A stretch of DNA of 64,000 nt, taken from the NCBI GenBank assembly GCA_004154925.1, contig QJNS01000106.1:186001-250000 (forward strand), written 5' to 3'. Positions 46,887-59,045 of this stretch are shown here, piece by piece. Positions within the stretch are counted from its first letter, which is position 1. Every line of letters begins with the position of its first letter. The notes beneath the pieces are model-generated. The model saw nothing but the letters and a program-made list of their open reading frames with translations. It was not told the DNA's origin and ran no database searches. This stretch comes from Monosporascus cannonballus (taxonomy: Eukaryota; Ascomycota; Sordariomycetes; Xylariales). The position numbers and the translations under genes are program-made.

Positions 46887-48819
46887 TCAAAAGGTCGGCT
46901 TGACAATGAACGCACCCCGTTCGATCGTGTTGACAAGAACATAGCCGCTCTTGAAGTAGGGGTACAGCGACCAGGTGCCTACGAACGATGTGCTGCCTCC
47001 ACCAGACTGGTTATCATCTTCGGGGTAGATGTCGAAGAATCCGAGCTCCTTGACGCCGGCACCGGTCGGATCCCTGGGGATCGACGAGAGGTCGAGGATC
47101 CGTAGGCCGGCACCGTAGTTAGACTGATATGCACGTCCCTTGTGGACGTACTGGTTGTGGTCGATACTTTTTGTCGCGCCCTTGTAGTATCCAGTCTGGA
47201 CGGGCTTTTCGAGGTTGCTGATGTCCCAGATATATGTGATGGGGTATCCATCTTTGGCAGGGCCCCTTCTCTCGACCTCGTCATACTCATCGTCCAGAAT
47301 GAGGCTGCAGCGCACAGAGTCAGTGATCTCTAATTTCGGAATGGCGAAAGTGTGGCAAAGACAAGAACGGATTTCCAGGGGTCAACTTGTCGTGGTGTAC
47401 TTGCACCAAGCAAAGTTGCTCTTGGAAGGAAGTTGACGAGGATAACAGTAACACACCAAGCTACTTACTATTGCTGCCAGTTCGGATCCAATACCCAACC
47501 TTGATGCGTGTAAGAGGCACCTTCATAGGATGTTCTAGAGATGATCTTCGTAGTGGTCTTGTCCGTGACGTCGTAGCTGATATACAAACGTTAGCATCCG
47601 CCTTCCCGCTTGGGCGAAAGACTTACATGGTCAAAGTGTCCTCATTATAACCATAGCAGATCTCAATACCGTTGTACTTCGCATGGGGACCTCGGTAAAC
47701 TATGCATTGCGCGTCGTGAACGTAACCGTCCCCGCTGGCGCATCCCGGTGACGTTGGCTTCGAGGGGTCCTTCAGGTCAATAAAGAGCAGGCCCGCCCTG
47801 CACCCGCTGTTACGTGGGAGTGCGCCGACGGCAACGGCATACTGCGACTCCTCATTCACAACAATGTTGTGCGTTGAGCCTTGGGGGAGTCCGTTGAAGT
47901 GAAAGATATCCTTGCTGTTGCTGAAAGTAACGGGCCTCGCGGGGTCTACAGTGAGCAACTAGAGTGCCGTCAGAAGGCATTAGACTATTACAATTATATT
48001 GAGCACGTACCTTCTTCATATCGAAGATCTGCACGCCGTGGCGTGCTGCCTCGCTGCCGATGACCATGTAATTCTTGTAACTACGAAGTTCGCGCCACTG
48101 AGAGGTGGTAGAATACTGGGGCAGCCGGCCCAAGTAGATGAGTTTCCTGAGATGAGTTAGCACCCTGTCTCAGCACCGAAGCCCACTCTTTGGTATATTG
48201 CTTTGCCGTCTAACTTCGTCGTAGGATGGCTATCGAGGCATACGGATGAAAGGATGTTCAACTTACCCTTCTTTGCTGACCTCAGCAAAAGCAGTGCCTT
48301 GGCCCTGGCCAATAGCCACGAACTCACGACCGTCGTCGCTAGTCCAACCCCAAGAAGAGGAGCCCTGGGCAAGAGGACCTCCAAGGTCGGCATGGCTCTT
48401 GAAATCATAGAAGTCGATCTACAGATGAATTAGCATCGTCTCGGTGTCAGATATTAAAAACTACTGGGTTTACCTTGCTGCATCGAAACGTCTGCTTTGC
48501 GTCGCCAGGCACGACCTTCGCGAGCCCATTGACGCAGGGAACTGGCCCATCAGCAAGAGTGCGACTAGCGTAGTTGGAAGAGTTGTAGATCCCAAGGGCG
48601 TCGCGGGCTGCCCAGGTGTCCTTCGTACTGCATTAGCTACTTGGGAATGACTCCAAGGAGGGTTGGTCTTCGTACCAGCTTAATGGACATCAAGCGATCC
48701 ATCATAATTCCCGTGTCGTACAGCCGTGCGCCCCTAACATCATCCGGGGGGAGCTCCCTCGCTGCGGCGAGTCCGGAGGCTGTCGCCGCGACAAGGCTGG
48801 CCACAACACTCGACTTCAT
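46887..48819 (-). CDS. Secreted LVIVD-type / choice-of-anchor-B-like beta-propeller protein
   Basis: Seven exons are proposed on the minus strand: 48819-48676, 48627-48474, 48418-48267, 48146-48011, 47958-47627, 47576-47469 and 47304-46887, about 480 aa. Residues 1-20 (MKSSVVASLVAATASGLAAA) form a signal peptide. The body carries the features of fungal proteins in this group: IDFYDFKSHADLG, SSSWGWTSDDGREFVAIGQ, SQWRELRSYKNYMVIGSEA, THNIVVNE, GYVHDAQCIVYRGPHAKY, ILDDEYDE and FFDIYPEDDN, repeated strands expected to fold as a propeller. The biochemical role is unknown; it is likely extracellular. Exon 1 and exon 2 are out of phase by one base with the best GT-AG sites, while every other junction fits. 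This is a sequencing error, an unusual splice or a real lesion. Confidence 0.8.
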
Positions 48820-50492
48820 CTTGGCGGCACTATGACGATAGCAGCACAAGCAAATGGGGGAATTGCTGAGAAGGGGATGTCAAGAGGAGACGAGGTGTCA
48901 AACGCAGGCAGGAAGCCATCTGCGTTTTAATAGTGCCATTGGCCATGACTCCGCTTCACGAACCGAAGCTCTTACTGAAGACTCTCGAACTGCCATGGTA
49001 GCTTGATAACTCAATCACGGAGTCGAGTAGGTTGTGGTAGGTGGTAGGGAGACGACTTACGGCCAGCACTCACCAAAACGGAAGGTGGTCAACCACGAGT
49101 TGTGTCGTCAGCCGACCTTGTCAGATCGCTAACAAGGAACCAGACTTGGCGCATTTACCGCTTGTAGGAAAGACCAATCAACACTTATCAACCCCAAAGG
49201 TCCGAACCGCTTCGTATAGTGTCACTGCAACCAAGTGCGGAGTGCCAATGCAAGTAGTACTACCTCCTTCGTTCGCTCTGCCTTTCGACTGATCTAAGTG
49301 GTGCGATTTCGTCTGTGAAACCCACGTATGCACTGCATGCGGATTAAGCAAGCGGAAAATATATTGAGATAAGGCAACTAGAAGGATATAGTCCATTTTC
49401 CCCAGCATTGTGGTATCTGATAAGCCAGCCAGGCCTGTCTGGACCGGAAATATCTAGCTAGGTGTGTCGATATTGGGTTCAGTAGGAGGTGACGTACTGA
49501 AGGTTTCCAATCAGGGTGCATTTACAACTATAAATTATAACCGCAACACTTATCAGATGATATTCCAAAATGCTACTAGATCAACGACGTCTAGCTTCCA
49601 AGCGGATTGCGTGTGGAGTATCTTAAACTAAAACTGAATACGGGCTATGCGGATGCTTTCCAAATCAACTATCTAATGCATAATTAGAACCTTGGTAACC
49701 GTATGCGCGTGATACATATATTACGTCTTGTCATGACATACGGAAGGTGGGATCGCACGCAATACATATTGAGAGCAATAAGTTATCCAAAGATAAGACT
49801 ATTCGACCTGGTTGCTAGGCTTTGACCGTCTCCGCGCGGTTTTCAGCGGTTATCGACCGACTTAACCCCTCGTGTAGACAGCCAGGTAAGCAAGCAAAGA
49901 CAATAGACATCACCCAAGTTCAGGACCTACACAATTATCAAATTCACAGGTGTCAGGTGCCAAGGTGCGACCCCCTTTCTGGGGCCCAGCGACCCACCAG
50001 AGGGGCCTGGTTTGCGTAAATATAGGGGGGGGGGGGCTTCGTCCCCGAGTAGTTAGAGAGAGGCAGGCGTTAATGGTTATCTATTCACTACCCATACTAC
50101 GAACTACTGGCTAGGCTCCTTCTTCTGCCTTTCACTCTATACTTCACCCTTTTCTCTGACAACAGATGCGCAGTAATACCACATGGTACGATAGAAATGC
50201 TGTCTGGGTATGTGTTAGGAGCAGCTATCTGCGGAACCGTACAGAACGTACGATGTGATGAAAGGACAACAGCGGACTAGCAAAATTACGTCAAGTAACC
50301 ACTCGGTGGACGTATCAACAGCGTATTTCAAGACGACATATGGAATTCAAATGAAGGTAAGGCTATATCTACAAATGCACTTAGACCCAGTCAAGAAAAT
50401 TATTACTTTAATGCTCAGTAAGCACAGGACCAGCCAACAACTCAGGTACCCAGCTAACCTACAGTAAGCTAACCTGTCGGCAGCTAGCCAGC
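48820..50492. other. Intergenic region containing a solo LTR
   Basis: The left part should hold the promoter of the secreted propeller gene. No gene was seen. The solo LTR at 49951-50161 is listed separately. Confidence 0.5.
49951..50161 (+). repeat. Solo LTR, copy 3 (211 bp)
   Basis: It has the same family ends as the pair near 25 kb (TGTCAGGTGCCAAGG ... TCTCTGACA) but is clearly more diverged, with a 12-G run at 50025-50036. The flanks ACAGG (49946-49950) and ACAGA (50162-50166) match at 4 of 5 bases, consistent with an ageing target-site duplication and therefore with an LTR rather than a DNA transposon. Confidence 0.82.
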
Positions 50493-53400
50493 CTAGGGGT
50501 TACACGGGTAGTTGGGCGAGTCTCCGTAGGCCTTGTGGCCCTTGAGGAGGTTAGCCCGGGCCTCTTCAGGCCCACAGATGGGGATGTGCTGGAAGCCACC
50601 CAGGCGGATATCCCGGCCGGCGACATTCCGGAACCGCCTGATGTCTGTGGGATCCGTCATGCTCTTGGCGGGGTCCATAACGTTCTTCCCCTTGTTCTTG
50701 TTGTACGTGTTCACGGCTCTGTGGTCCGGGGTTAGTGTTCGTCTCGTCATCATGCCGCCTGGGATAACAACTCACCCAATGATCAGGTCGTCAACCGTCA
50801 CTTTTCCCCACTTGTCCTGCCCGGGCTCCTTGAGTTGGCCGATGCCCTTGAGGGTCTTGAAGTAGTTCCAGTTGCGCGGAAGCATGCACTACCGAGGATT
50901 CGCGTAGGGGCAGCCCTTGGGCGTGTCGTCGACGCCGGCAAGGATGTACGAGTGGCCGTTGGGGCAGCGCCAGCCGGCGTTGTACTTGTCCGCTCGCCCC
51001 TCGAAGTACTTGGTCGCGTTGATGACGCAGCTGTTGCCGAAGTCGAGGATGACGGAGGTGGGCCGGTCGGCGGCCCAGAGGACCGGGATGGCGAGCGCGT
51101 AAAAGGCACGCTCAATGTACTTGCTGTCCTCCCAGCTCTTGGTGTAGTTGCTGGTGTAGCCGTCGGCGGGCTGGTCCTCCTTGCCCTGAATCATCTTGCC
51201 GTCGGAGACCAGGGCGTTGAGCAGCTTGACGTTCTCGGGCTCGCCGTTGAAGATCTTGGCGACCAGTTGGTTGACTTGCTCCTTCCACTTGGTGATGATC
51301 TTGTCGAAAATGCCGTTGAAGGCGATCTCCTCACGCGCCGAGGACGCCGAGTCGAGAGCGTCCTTGGCGACAGAGAAGGCCGGTGCCCACCATGGTGATG
51401 GTGCCGGCCTCCGAGGCAGCCCTCCTGTTTCCGCCGGTCACGCCGGAGAAGTATTTCATGCTCGCCAGGGCGCCCCCGAAGGACCGTGGGACCGCTGCTG
51501 TAAGCGGGATCGGCATCAGCGTCAGGAGGAGGTCGAAGATCTTGGAATCGTCATCCGGCTTCGGGGCGAAGGTCTCGATAAAGGTATCCTTCTGGGGGGC
51601 GAGTGAATCGCCCGTGGATTCCAGGGAGTAGTAGTAGTTCCTAAGGATCTACGGAACGACGCCTGTTCAGTCATGCATGCCTGATATTGGTCGGACGAAT
51701 AGTAGGTGCTTGCCGTGTGTATCTCGGCAAGCCCGTTCCAGAGCTCGTATGCGCACGCCCCGGTTTTGCGCTCGGGCTTGATCTCTGGCATGTTGTGTGC
51801 GGCACACTGCATAACTCCGCAAGACGTGGCCTGACCTAGGTCATTACATCTTTGTTGGCATGGCAGTCAGCACGGTAAGCTAGCTACTTTACCCAAGTTA
51901 CCTATGTAGGGTACCCTTTGGAAGGGGATTGGGATTGCTGTATAAGCGCCGGTCAGGTAGGTAGGTAGATACATACCGGTCTTGAAGGTGCGTGCAGGTA
52001 TGAGGCGATCTCCTCGTCAAAGGCCTGTACGCCCGGCTGCTTATAGTCACAGTCCTGCCACCGCCGGATGATATCATCCAAGCCGCTCTTGCAGTCGAGA
52101 GCATCCTACCGCGCCTTGGGTGTCATCTTGGTGTTATCGCCGACGGCGTCATCAGTGCACTGCTTATCGACCCAGGTGCCGGTACGTACCGCAGGGTTGC
52201 AGGTCGCGCTCTCGCCCATGCGCACGTTGGCCTTGATTAAGGCCCAGGTGAGGCCGAGGTTGGTGCCATCAGGGAGAAGGTTCGGAAGATCGTGGAACTT
52301 GACCAGGTCGACGGCCCAGTCGATGGTGCCGCCCATGTTGTAGCCCTTGTACGTCTGCGTGCGCGATTCCTTGAGGCTGTCGTCCATGTAGGCCACCCAG
52401 AGGTCGCCGTCGACCATGATGCGCAAGTTGCTCTCGGCGTCAAGCCAGGACCGGCCCTTGATCTCGGCGATCTCGGCGTTGCTCATATAGCCGGCCGTAT
52501 CGGTGCAGCGGCCCTTACGGGCGTACGAGGTGAGACGGTCGCCCGTATATAAGCAGTTGGGGCCGGTGCAGGACGGGTTCGCCATCCGGAAGCTGCGGCC
52601 GTAGCCGCCGACGCCCACGAGCACCTTGTTAGACGGCACGCCGGCCTTGGTAATCATGACCCTGGTGGCAGGTCAGCAAGCAAGCACTGCGGCGTTGGGA
52701 GGGGAGAGGAGAAGAGAGGGATGCACCAGAGTGTTCATCGTCTCGGTCCGGTTCACGTGGCTGCGTAACAAGTTGCCGGTCGGGAAACCGGGCGTAGCCC
52801 ACTTGTTTCCGGCGTCCCACTGGCCGTACAGGTCGTAGGTTATGTAGACGATGTAATCAAGCAGCTCGGCCATGGCCTTAATAGGAAACTGCTTGAGGTA
52901 CCAGTGAAAGGCGGGGGCCGCGATCGAGAGCGACTTGTCTTTCGGCAGCTTGGACCGCAGCAGGGATAGCAGGGGCAGGTAGTCCATGGCCTCGGAGGGG
53001 TCACTCTCCGGCACGCCTTTGCCGAGATTGGGGGCCGACGGATACTTCCAGTTAATGTCGAGCCCGTCCAGGCCGTTGTCGACCACGTACTTGACCAGGT
53101 TGTCGGCCAGCTTATTGCGGTTCTCGGCTTTGACGTCGTTGCGGAATATATGGTAAAACGGCGCCTCGGCCGAAAAAACCCAGCCGTTAAAGGAAATGAT
53201 ATGCTTGGGCCCGCGCAACTTCTTGAACTGCTGGAATTGGAATTTGGTTAACTTGTCCTCCTAGTAAACGTTAAAGCTTTCGTCGATCATGCCGAAGGCG
53301 AAATGGATGTACGTAAACGACGGGTCGGTCTGGGTAACGTCCATATTAAGGCAGTTCCGGCCTAAATTGAAACCTTCGAAGTAACCGAGCTTAATGAACT

Positions 53401-55628
53401 GCGCCGGCCGGCCGCTTTAAATGATGCTTATGTCGCAGTTGGAAATGCAGCCGTACGTATTCTTTTTAGCTGTGGCAGGGGGGCCGGTGTTGGTGTCGAT
53501 GCAAAAGTTTTCGGTCGTGCCACATTGTCCCCATCGGGCGGTATTTCGGTATCAGTTATTCCTCTTTTTTCTCGTTATCATGCCTTTTTTTTCTGAACAC
53601 AAGGTAGGTAGACAGGCGTAAGAGATAGACAGAAACCACTTACAATGTTACAGCACGAATTAAGCGGACACTGGTTCACCTTGGCCCAGTCTCGCGAGGT
53701 TAATCCGTTCGGCTTAGTCGAGCCGAGCTTCTGGGGGCCGTAGACCCCATTGGCGATGGGCGCAGGGAATGGCGGCGTGCCCTCGCTCAGGCAGATCCAG
53801 TTATCGGGCCAGAAGCCGTTCTCGCATCCGTTCTAGCCTGTAATTATCCTGGTGTTAGAAAGTACAAAGTTGCGGTAATATAGGTAGCTGGTGGCAGGAT
53901 GGCTGGCTGTTTGTAGGTAGCACAATACCTCCAGCCAGCCTGAAGAGGAGCAAGAGAGTGAAAGGCAGAAGAAAAAGAGCGAGGGAGAAGGGCAAAAGAA
54001 GAGAAAAAGAAAAAGCACAATAACCCTAAGTAACCCTAAGTAAAATCAGATAAAAGAAAACCAGGTGCATAAGGAATAAAAGAAAAGATGAAAAGAACGA
54101 GCAGGAGAAGGAGCAGGAGGGGGGGGAAAGAGGAAGATATATCAAAATACTATTCGAAACTTATATAAGGAAGTTTAAGACAATAAAAGGTAGAAGAAAA
54201 AGAGCGAAAGAAAAGGGTAAAAGAAAAGAGAAAGCAAAATGAATAAAAGTAAAAAAATAAAATAAAATAATTATAAGTATAAAGAATAAAAGGAAAGATA
54301 AAAAATAAGCAGAAGAAGGTAGGAACGAAGGAAATATCAAGATATTATTCGAAATCTATACAGGGCAGTTAAAGAGGGTGAAAGGCAGAAAAAGAGCGAG
54401 AGAGAAGGGCAAAAAAAGAGGGCGAGGAAGACAAAGACAGAGAGCTACAACGACGGATAACACATACCCCATGTCTCCTTGTTCAGCTTCTCGAGCTCGT
54501 CGACAGTCAGGCCATTGGCAGCCGCCACCTTGGCGCAGAAGTCACCGTCTTTAATCTGGTAAGCAAAGCAGAACCCGTCCGCGTTTTTTTGGGTCGTATG
54601 TCGGGGAGTTTACCGGGCGTGCAGCAGACGTGCTGGCCCGGCTGCAGCGTCGCGCATAGGTTGGACTTGGTGTTGTACTGGTAGAATTGCGCTACGGTCA
54701 GGCCGCCGCCGTACCGCGTTACCAGCTTACCGCAGTCGCCGCCGCCCTTGACGTCGATGGTGCGGCAGCCGGCCCGGGCGAGGAGCAGGCCCCGGACTGC
54801 CGGCGACGTCGCGTTGCTGCTGTCGGCCGAGTTGCTCAGGCCGACCCTGGCGCTGCTGGAAAGCGTCAGGGCGGTGTCGGGGCCGACCACGTCGATGGGC
54901 TCGGGGTCGACGTCAAAGGTCTCCGGGTACGAGGATGTGTCGACACACTGGCCATTGGACCACCGGGCGACGGCGCCGTGGACCGTGGTAAAGTCCGGGG
55001 TGGAGGCGGCGATGAGGCCAAAGATCTGGCCACCGCCGCGGCCGTCGCATGCCTGGATCAGGGCGGCTTTGTCGTCGGCGATGCCAGGCCCAAAGAGGAC
55101 GGCGAGGAAGTAATCGAAGAAGATTCCGGCCACGCTGGGGTTCAGCAGGTTGGCTCCGACGTAGACGCCAACGGTGAAATCGGAAGCAGTAGCGAAGAGA
55201 ATGGTGCGGTTCGCGGCCCGGCTTACGACGTTGCGGAGGTAGCTTTGCAGGTGCTCGACCGGCTGGCTTGCGACCAGGCCGCCGGTCTCGTCTTCAGATC
55301 CGGCCGGCGTCCAGGCCATGATGGGGGCAATGTCCTCGGTCCCGCCCGAGGCCGGAGGCTCCACCGGGCCGGTGTAGAAGTCGTCGGCAAAGACGTTGCA
55401 CGCCCGGATGGGCTGCTTCTCCGTGACAGGGATCGCTATGGAGAAGTCGAGCACCAGGGGCTTCTTGCAGGCCTGCAGCTGGCCGAACTCGCCCACGGTG
55501 GTCCAGTTGGCCGGGTCGGGGCCGGACGCAATGCAGGTGGTCGGGCAAAGGTCCTGCTGTGACGCGCCGCTGCGGTAGAAGAGAGAGCCCACGAGGGGCA
55601 GAAAATAATGTCGGCCAGCCCGAACCAT
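50493..55628 (-). pseudogene. LysM / chitin-binding / GH18 class V (subgroup C) chitinase, inactivated
   Basis: Minus-strand order: start at 55628 with a probable signal peptide, an N-terminal domain (CPTTCIASGPDPANW...), LysM-like sequence (CRTIDVKGGGDCGKL... LQPGQHVCCTPG), a second LysM-like part, a Cys-rich chitin-binding segment (CPLNSCCNI then WGQCGTTENFC), the GH18 barrel (about 53400-52106) and a long C-terminal region to 50493. An intact relative would be a secreted wall-degrading chitinase. Lesions: a one-base frame loss in the T7 run 54584-54590, TAA at 53417-53419, TAG at 53261-53263, TAG at 52106-52108, no proper acceptor before WGQCG, and frame breaks further on. The catalytic DxxDxDxE reads DGLDINWK (53045-53068), so the acid/base Glu is Lys and an Asp is Asn. 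The stops and the Asp change fit RIP-type transitions. Confidence 0.85.
53951..54430. repeat. Purine-rich tandem repeat inside chitinase intron
   Basis: About two and a quarter degenerate units of roughly 205-220 bp start near 53951, 54171 and 54376, each with GTGAAAGGCAGAA/AAAAGAGCGA-like blocks and each full unit with an ATATCA-ATATTATTCGAAA-like block. The middle unit has more A in place of G and T in place of C. The repeats sit within a ~630-nt intron between the LysM-like exons and appear pyrimidine-rich in the transcript. Confidence 0.7.
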
Positions 55629-56582
55629 GGTGTGCTATGGTGCCGACGAGGGGAGCTTGAATATCCGATGGATCAGCTACCTAGGGAGGGAATAAAATGA
55701 GAGACTAGAGAGAGTGATAAGCAACTAACTATTCATGGTTAGTTAGTCCTTGGGGATGGACAGCTTCGTGGCCTGCCGTGGTTGCTTTCTATTTATTTGT
55801 ATATCACTCGACTCTGACCTCACTTTCATCTTCCTGTCCGAACCGAGCCGGAAGCTGGCTGCCCTGCCCTGCCTGCTGGCCAAGGTATTCATTCTTGGGG
55901 TGATTCCATCGCGACGACAAGAGGCTGACTGCCTCGCTCTCGCTTCACTTCACTTCGCGCCTTATCGGGCAGGTTGTTCGCCGGCCAAGCGCCAGATTCA
56001 GAAGGCGGGAGATGCCTTGATGGAGTGAGTGTCCCCATCGCAATTACAAAAGTTCGAGACTCTTGTCAGCGCCACGGTGAATTAATCAATCCTTCGCTGT
56101 GCCGTCGATAGATGGTACCCTACTCGATCCTTGTTATCGATAGTTGATACCCTTCTCGGTCCTTGCCGTCGTCTTGTTGGTGGGCTCTCATCTTACGTGC
56201 ATATGCAACGGGTAGAGAAGGCTGACGATGCAGTTCACGAGATTGATTCAGGGGTTCTGTCCAATGAGTCGGCACGATAGCCGCCAGCCAAACTCTTGGT
56301 GTCACCTGAGCCGAGAAACCGAGCGCCAAGCGTTAAGCAAGCGCCGAGCAGGCAACGCTGCTTGAACGAGATATTGTGTCTTTTGGTTCGCCACATGGAA
56401 GGTAATTAGGAAGGCATTTTAGCAGAAATTTCTTTTCTCCTCCAGGTCTGACCATTACGCATTATATGATAATTATGCACCTTGATGAGCGAGCGGACCG
56501 ACGTTACAACACCAGGTAGGCCATAGACAACTCAGTTACGAAATGAGCGGCTCACTCTCACTCTCACACATACACACACACC
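55629..56582. other. Divergent intergenic region
   Basis: It lies between the starts of the chitinase pseudogene and the DUF7136 gene, so both promoters should be here. No other gene is supported. Confidence 0.5.
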
Positions 56583-57459
56583 ATGCTGCTGCGGCTCCTC
56601 CTCCCATCTCTGCTCGCCTTGTCCCTCGCCGTGCTGGCGCAGGCGGAGCGAAGGCTGCCGGCCGACCTCCAGGTCGACCTCCTCTTCCCGCGCAATGAGA
56701 CGTACGCGCCGACGCAGTGGTTCCCCATCGTGCTGGGCATCCAAAACTCCGACGCCCTCTGGCCGTTCGACATTTCCCTCGGCCTGGCCGTCCTGAGCCT
56801 GGACGCCTGGCAAAACAGCAGCTCGAGGGCGCGCGCCGAATGGCAGCACGTCGACCTCCGGCTCAACAGCGTCAGCTTCCCCGAGGCGGTCGGCCCGGCC
56901 CCAGACAAGCACTTCCTGTACTATCCCACCATAAACATGACCAACGGCACGACGGACAGGTTCGCAGTCCGCTGGGGCATCACGTTCGAGAACCGTTGCT
57001 TCGCCAACAACTGTCAACGACGGGGGCAAGGGCTGAGCCAGCGGGACCGACGGCGCTTCCACGCGTCACATCGTCTTTAGTATCACGCCTGGCGGCCAGA
57101 CCCCGGACGTCGCGGCGACGGTGGATGCGTGCCCCGAGGCCGGGGAGAACACGACGACGGTGGTGCGCGTGACCGAGGTGCGCAAGACCCGGGACACGGG
57201 CGACCAGTGTCCGGTGTTCGAAACGGACATGCAGCCGGCCCGGTGCGCGTACCGGGACGTGGCCCAGGAGCTCGCTGCCAACGTTTCGGCGGCGATTCTG
57301 GACAGGATGGGTTGCGAGGAGGGTACCTGGCAGAACATCACGGCTCCGTGTGTGCCTAGGGAGAGCGGGACAGCTTCGTCGACCGGCCTACAGAGGGATT
57401 TGGCTTCTTGGGCGCTGGTTTTGGGTCTGGCGCTTGCCGCCTATTACCATGTGTTTTAG
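56583..57459 (+). pseudogene. DUF7136-like secreted, probably GPI-anchored protein, frame-broken
   Basis: It starts with a signal peptide (MLLRLLLPSLLALSLAVLAQA), then VDLLFPRNETYAPTQWFPIVLGIQN, which is characteristic of DUF7136 proteins of ascomycetes. The first frame runs to about 57016 (ENRCFANNC). The protein resumes in another frame with HIVFSITPGGQTPDVAATV, conserved-looking Cys residues and a hydrophobic C-terminus ending at 57459 that resembles a GPI-anchor signal. In between, the continuing frame needs a one-base shift near 57016-57020 and contains TGA near 57034. A GT-AG intron here would be only about 36 nt and is doubtful. It is therefore probably a recent pseudogene, or an odd splice. 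The family function is unknown; a surface role is likely. Confidence 0.6.
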
Positions 57460-59045
57460 GCTCAGTCGGTTACAAGAGTATCTGCGTACCATATAGGTCC
57501 AAGCTGAAGCATTACGGTACAAAATGTTAATAGGAGTAATTAATACTTTTGATTAAATGGGGAACATGAAAAGCTAATATCCTTAGGTAGCTGCATTATT
57601 GCACGTTCCAAAGGCCCTCTACCTACTTCAAAAGACTTGCTAGTTAAGCAATACGATAATTCTTAATACTATAACTATCTTTTAACTTAACAGACCAGAT
57701 GGTAAATAATATTTAGGACCTAATATCTAGCTTCCTATACACACATGCCTTATCAGCCTTAGTTACGCCAAGGTGGACAAACGCATGGCTAGGCAGTCAC
57801 CCAATCGGTCCCAAGAGTATAACAACAGCTTGGCAGGGACCTTCCTAACCCGTGAACAGGAAATTCCATAACGGGTCGGATATAGCCAAGACTGGGGAAG
57901 GATATCCTTCTTAACCCAGTTTGTAACAAGACGCCAAAGCTAAACGTAATAGCTCTATAGAATCAGTAAAATATACATCCTAGTACCTAGGCCACTATGA
58001 ACGTCCTTGGCTGATTAATCGGCCTGCGTCATAAACAAGGCGATGCCTACATCGCCCGTGAAGTCCCGCAGTGCAAAGAGCAAAACTTGAAGAGGGTGAC
58101 CATTAAACCAATGTGGTGGATATCCAGGAGAATGGTGCGTTCGAGTTCGATAAGGTGACTGGCTCGACTTGTTAAACCACCTTATATAATCATGTTAGTA
58201 TATTCAAGACCCCCTATGCATGGCCCCTTAATCCCCTACCACCAAATCAAGAGCCGTTAAGTCTTTAAACACTAAAATTGTTATTCCATACCGAAATTCA
58301 ACTGGTCGAGGGTGTACACGAAGGCAAGCGGCAACACTCTATATTGCTAGTTATAATGTAATTTTTTATTTAAGAAAAGGGAAAAAAAGAAAAGAAAGGG
58401 CCAAAGGGGCAGTGGGGAGCCTAGCTGATCTATGGAAGCACCCCAGGGCTGCAGGAGAAGCCATCAAAGCCATATAAAGTTCACCAGAAGCAACCTTTTA
58501 TCCTCCCAAGAGCACGGAAAGGTCGCCTGGAATAGGGGCTAGAACAGGAATGGGGTGACCAAACGACCCACTCTTCTATACATATGTAATTGGGTGGTCC
58601 CAGACCTTCTGCGCCGGCGACCCAGTATGGAATCAAACGGGTGATATTCAGCATATCTCTTATAAGATCTCGGAGGCGTGTCGGGATCGGCTAGGGAATC
58701 GATACTCCAGATCCTCAAATCTCCTTGGCACATGTCCATGAGACGACGGAAGCGCATGGACCCATGGAAGCAGGCAGCTCGTATAGAAATTCTCTACTTT
58801 ATCCCGCCCTAGTTTCTGTCTGATTCCTAAGTGTTCAATGACCAAATCAGATATTGCAGCAAGACGGGGCTCAATCACGGCCAGCCTAGGGCTAAGCGGC
58901 TCGCTCTGGGGAAAGGAGGCGCATCGATAATTCCGTAACTGTGAACAGAGCATTTCTCTCCCATCTTGTACGACATCATTCGTCTAGCATGCATAACTAG
59001 TTCCGTGATTCAACCCTTTAGACGAGTATGCATCTACCCTCTGAT
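57460..59045. other. Intergenic region
   Basis: This is 1.6 kb without a supported gene. 57480-58400 has many TTAA/CCTA-like stretches and could be old repeat debris, but no element could be identified. Confidence 0.45.

Noticed and set aside
54025..54045. Telomere-like CCCTAA repeats
   Set aside because: Only two CCCTAAGTAA-like units occur within a low-complexity intron, not a telomeric array.
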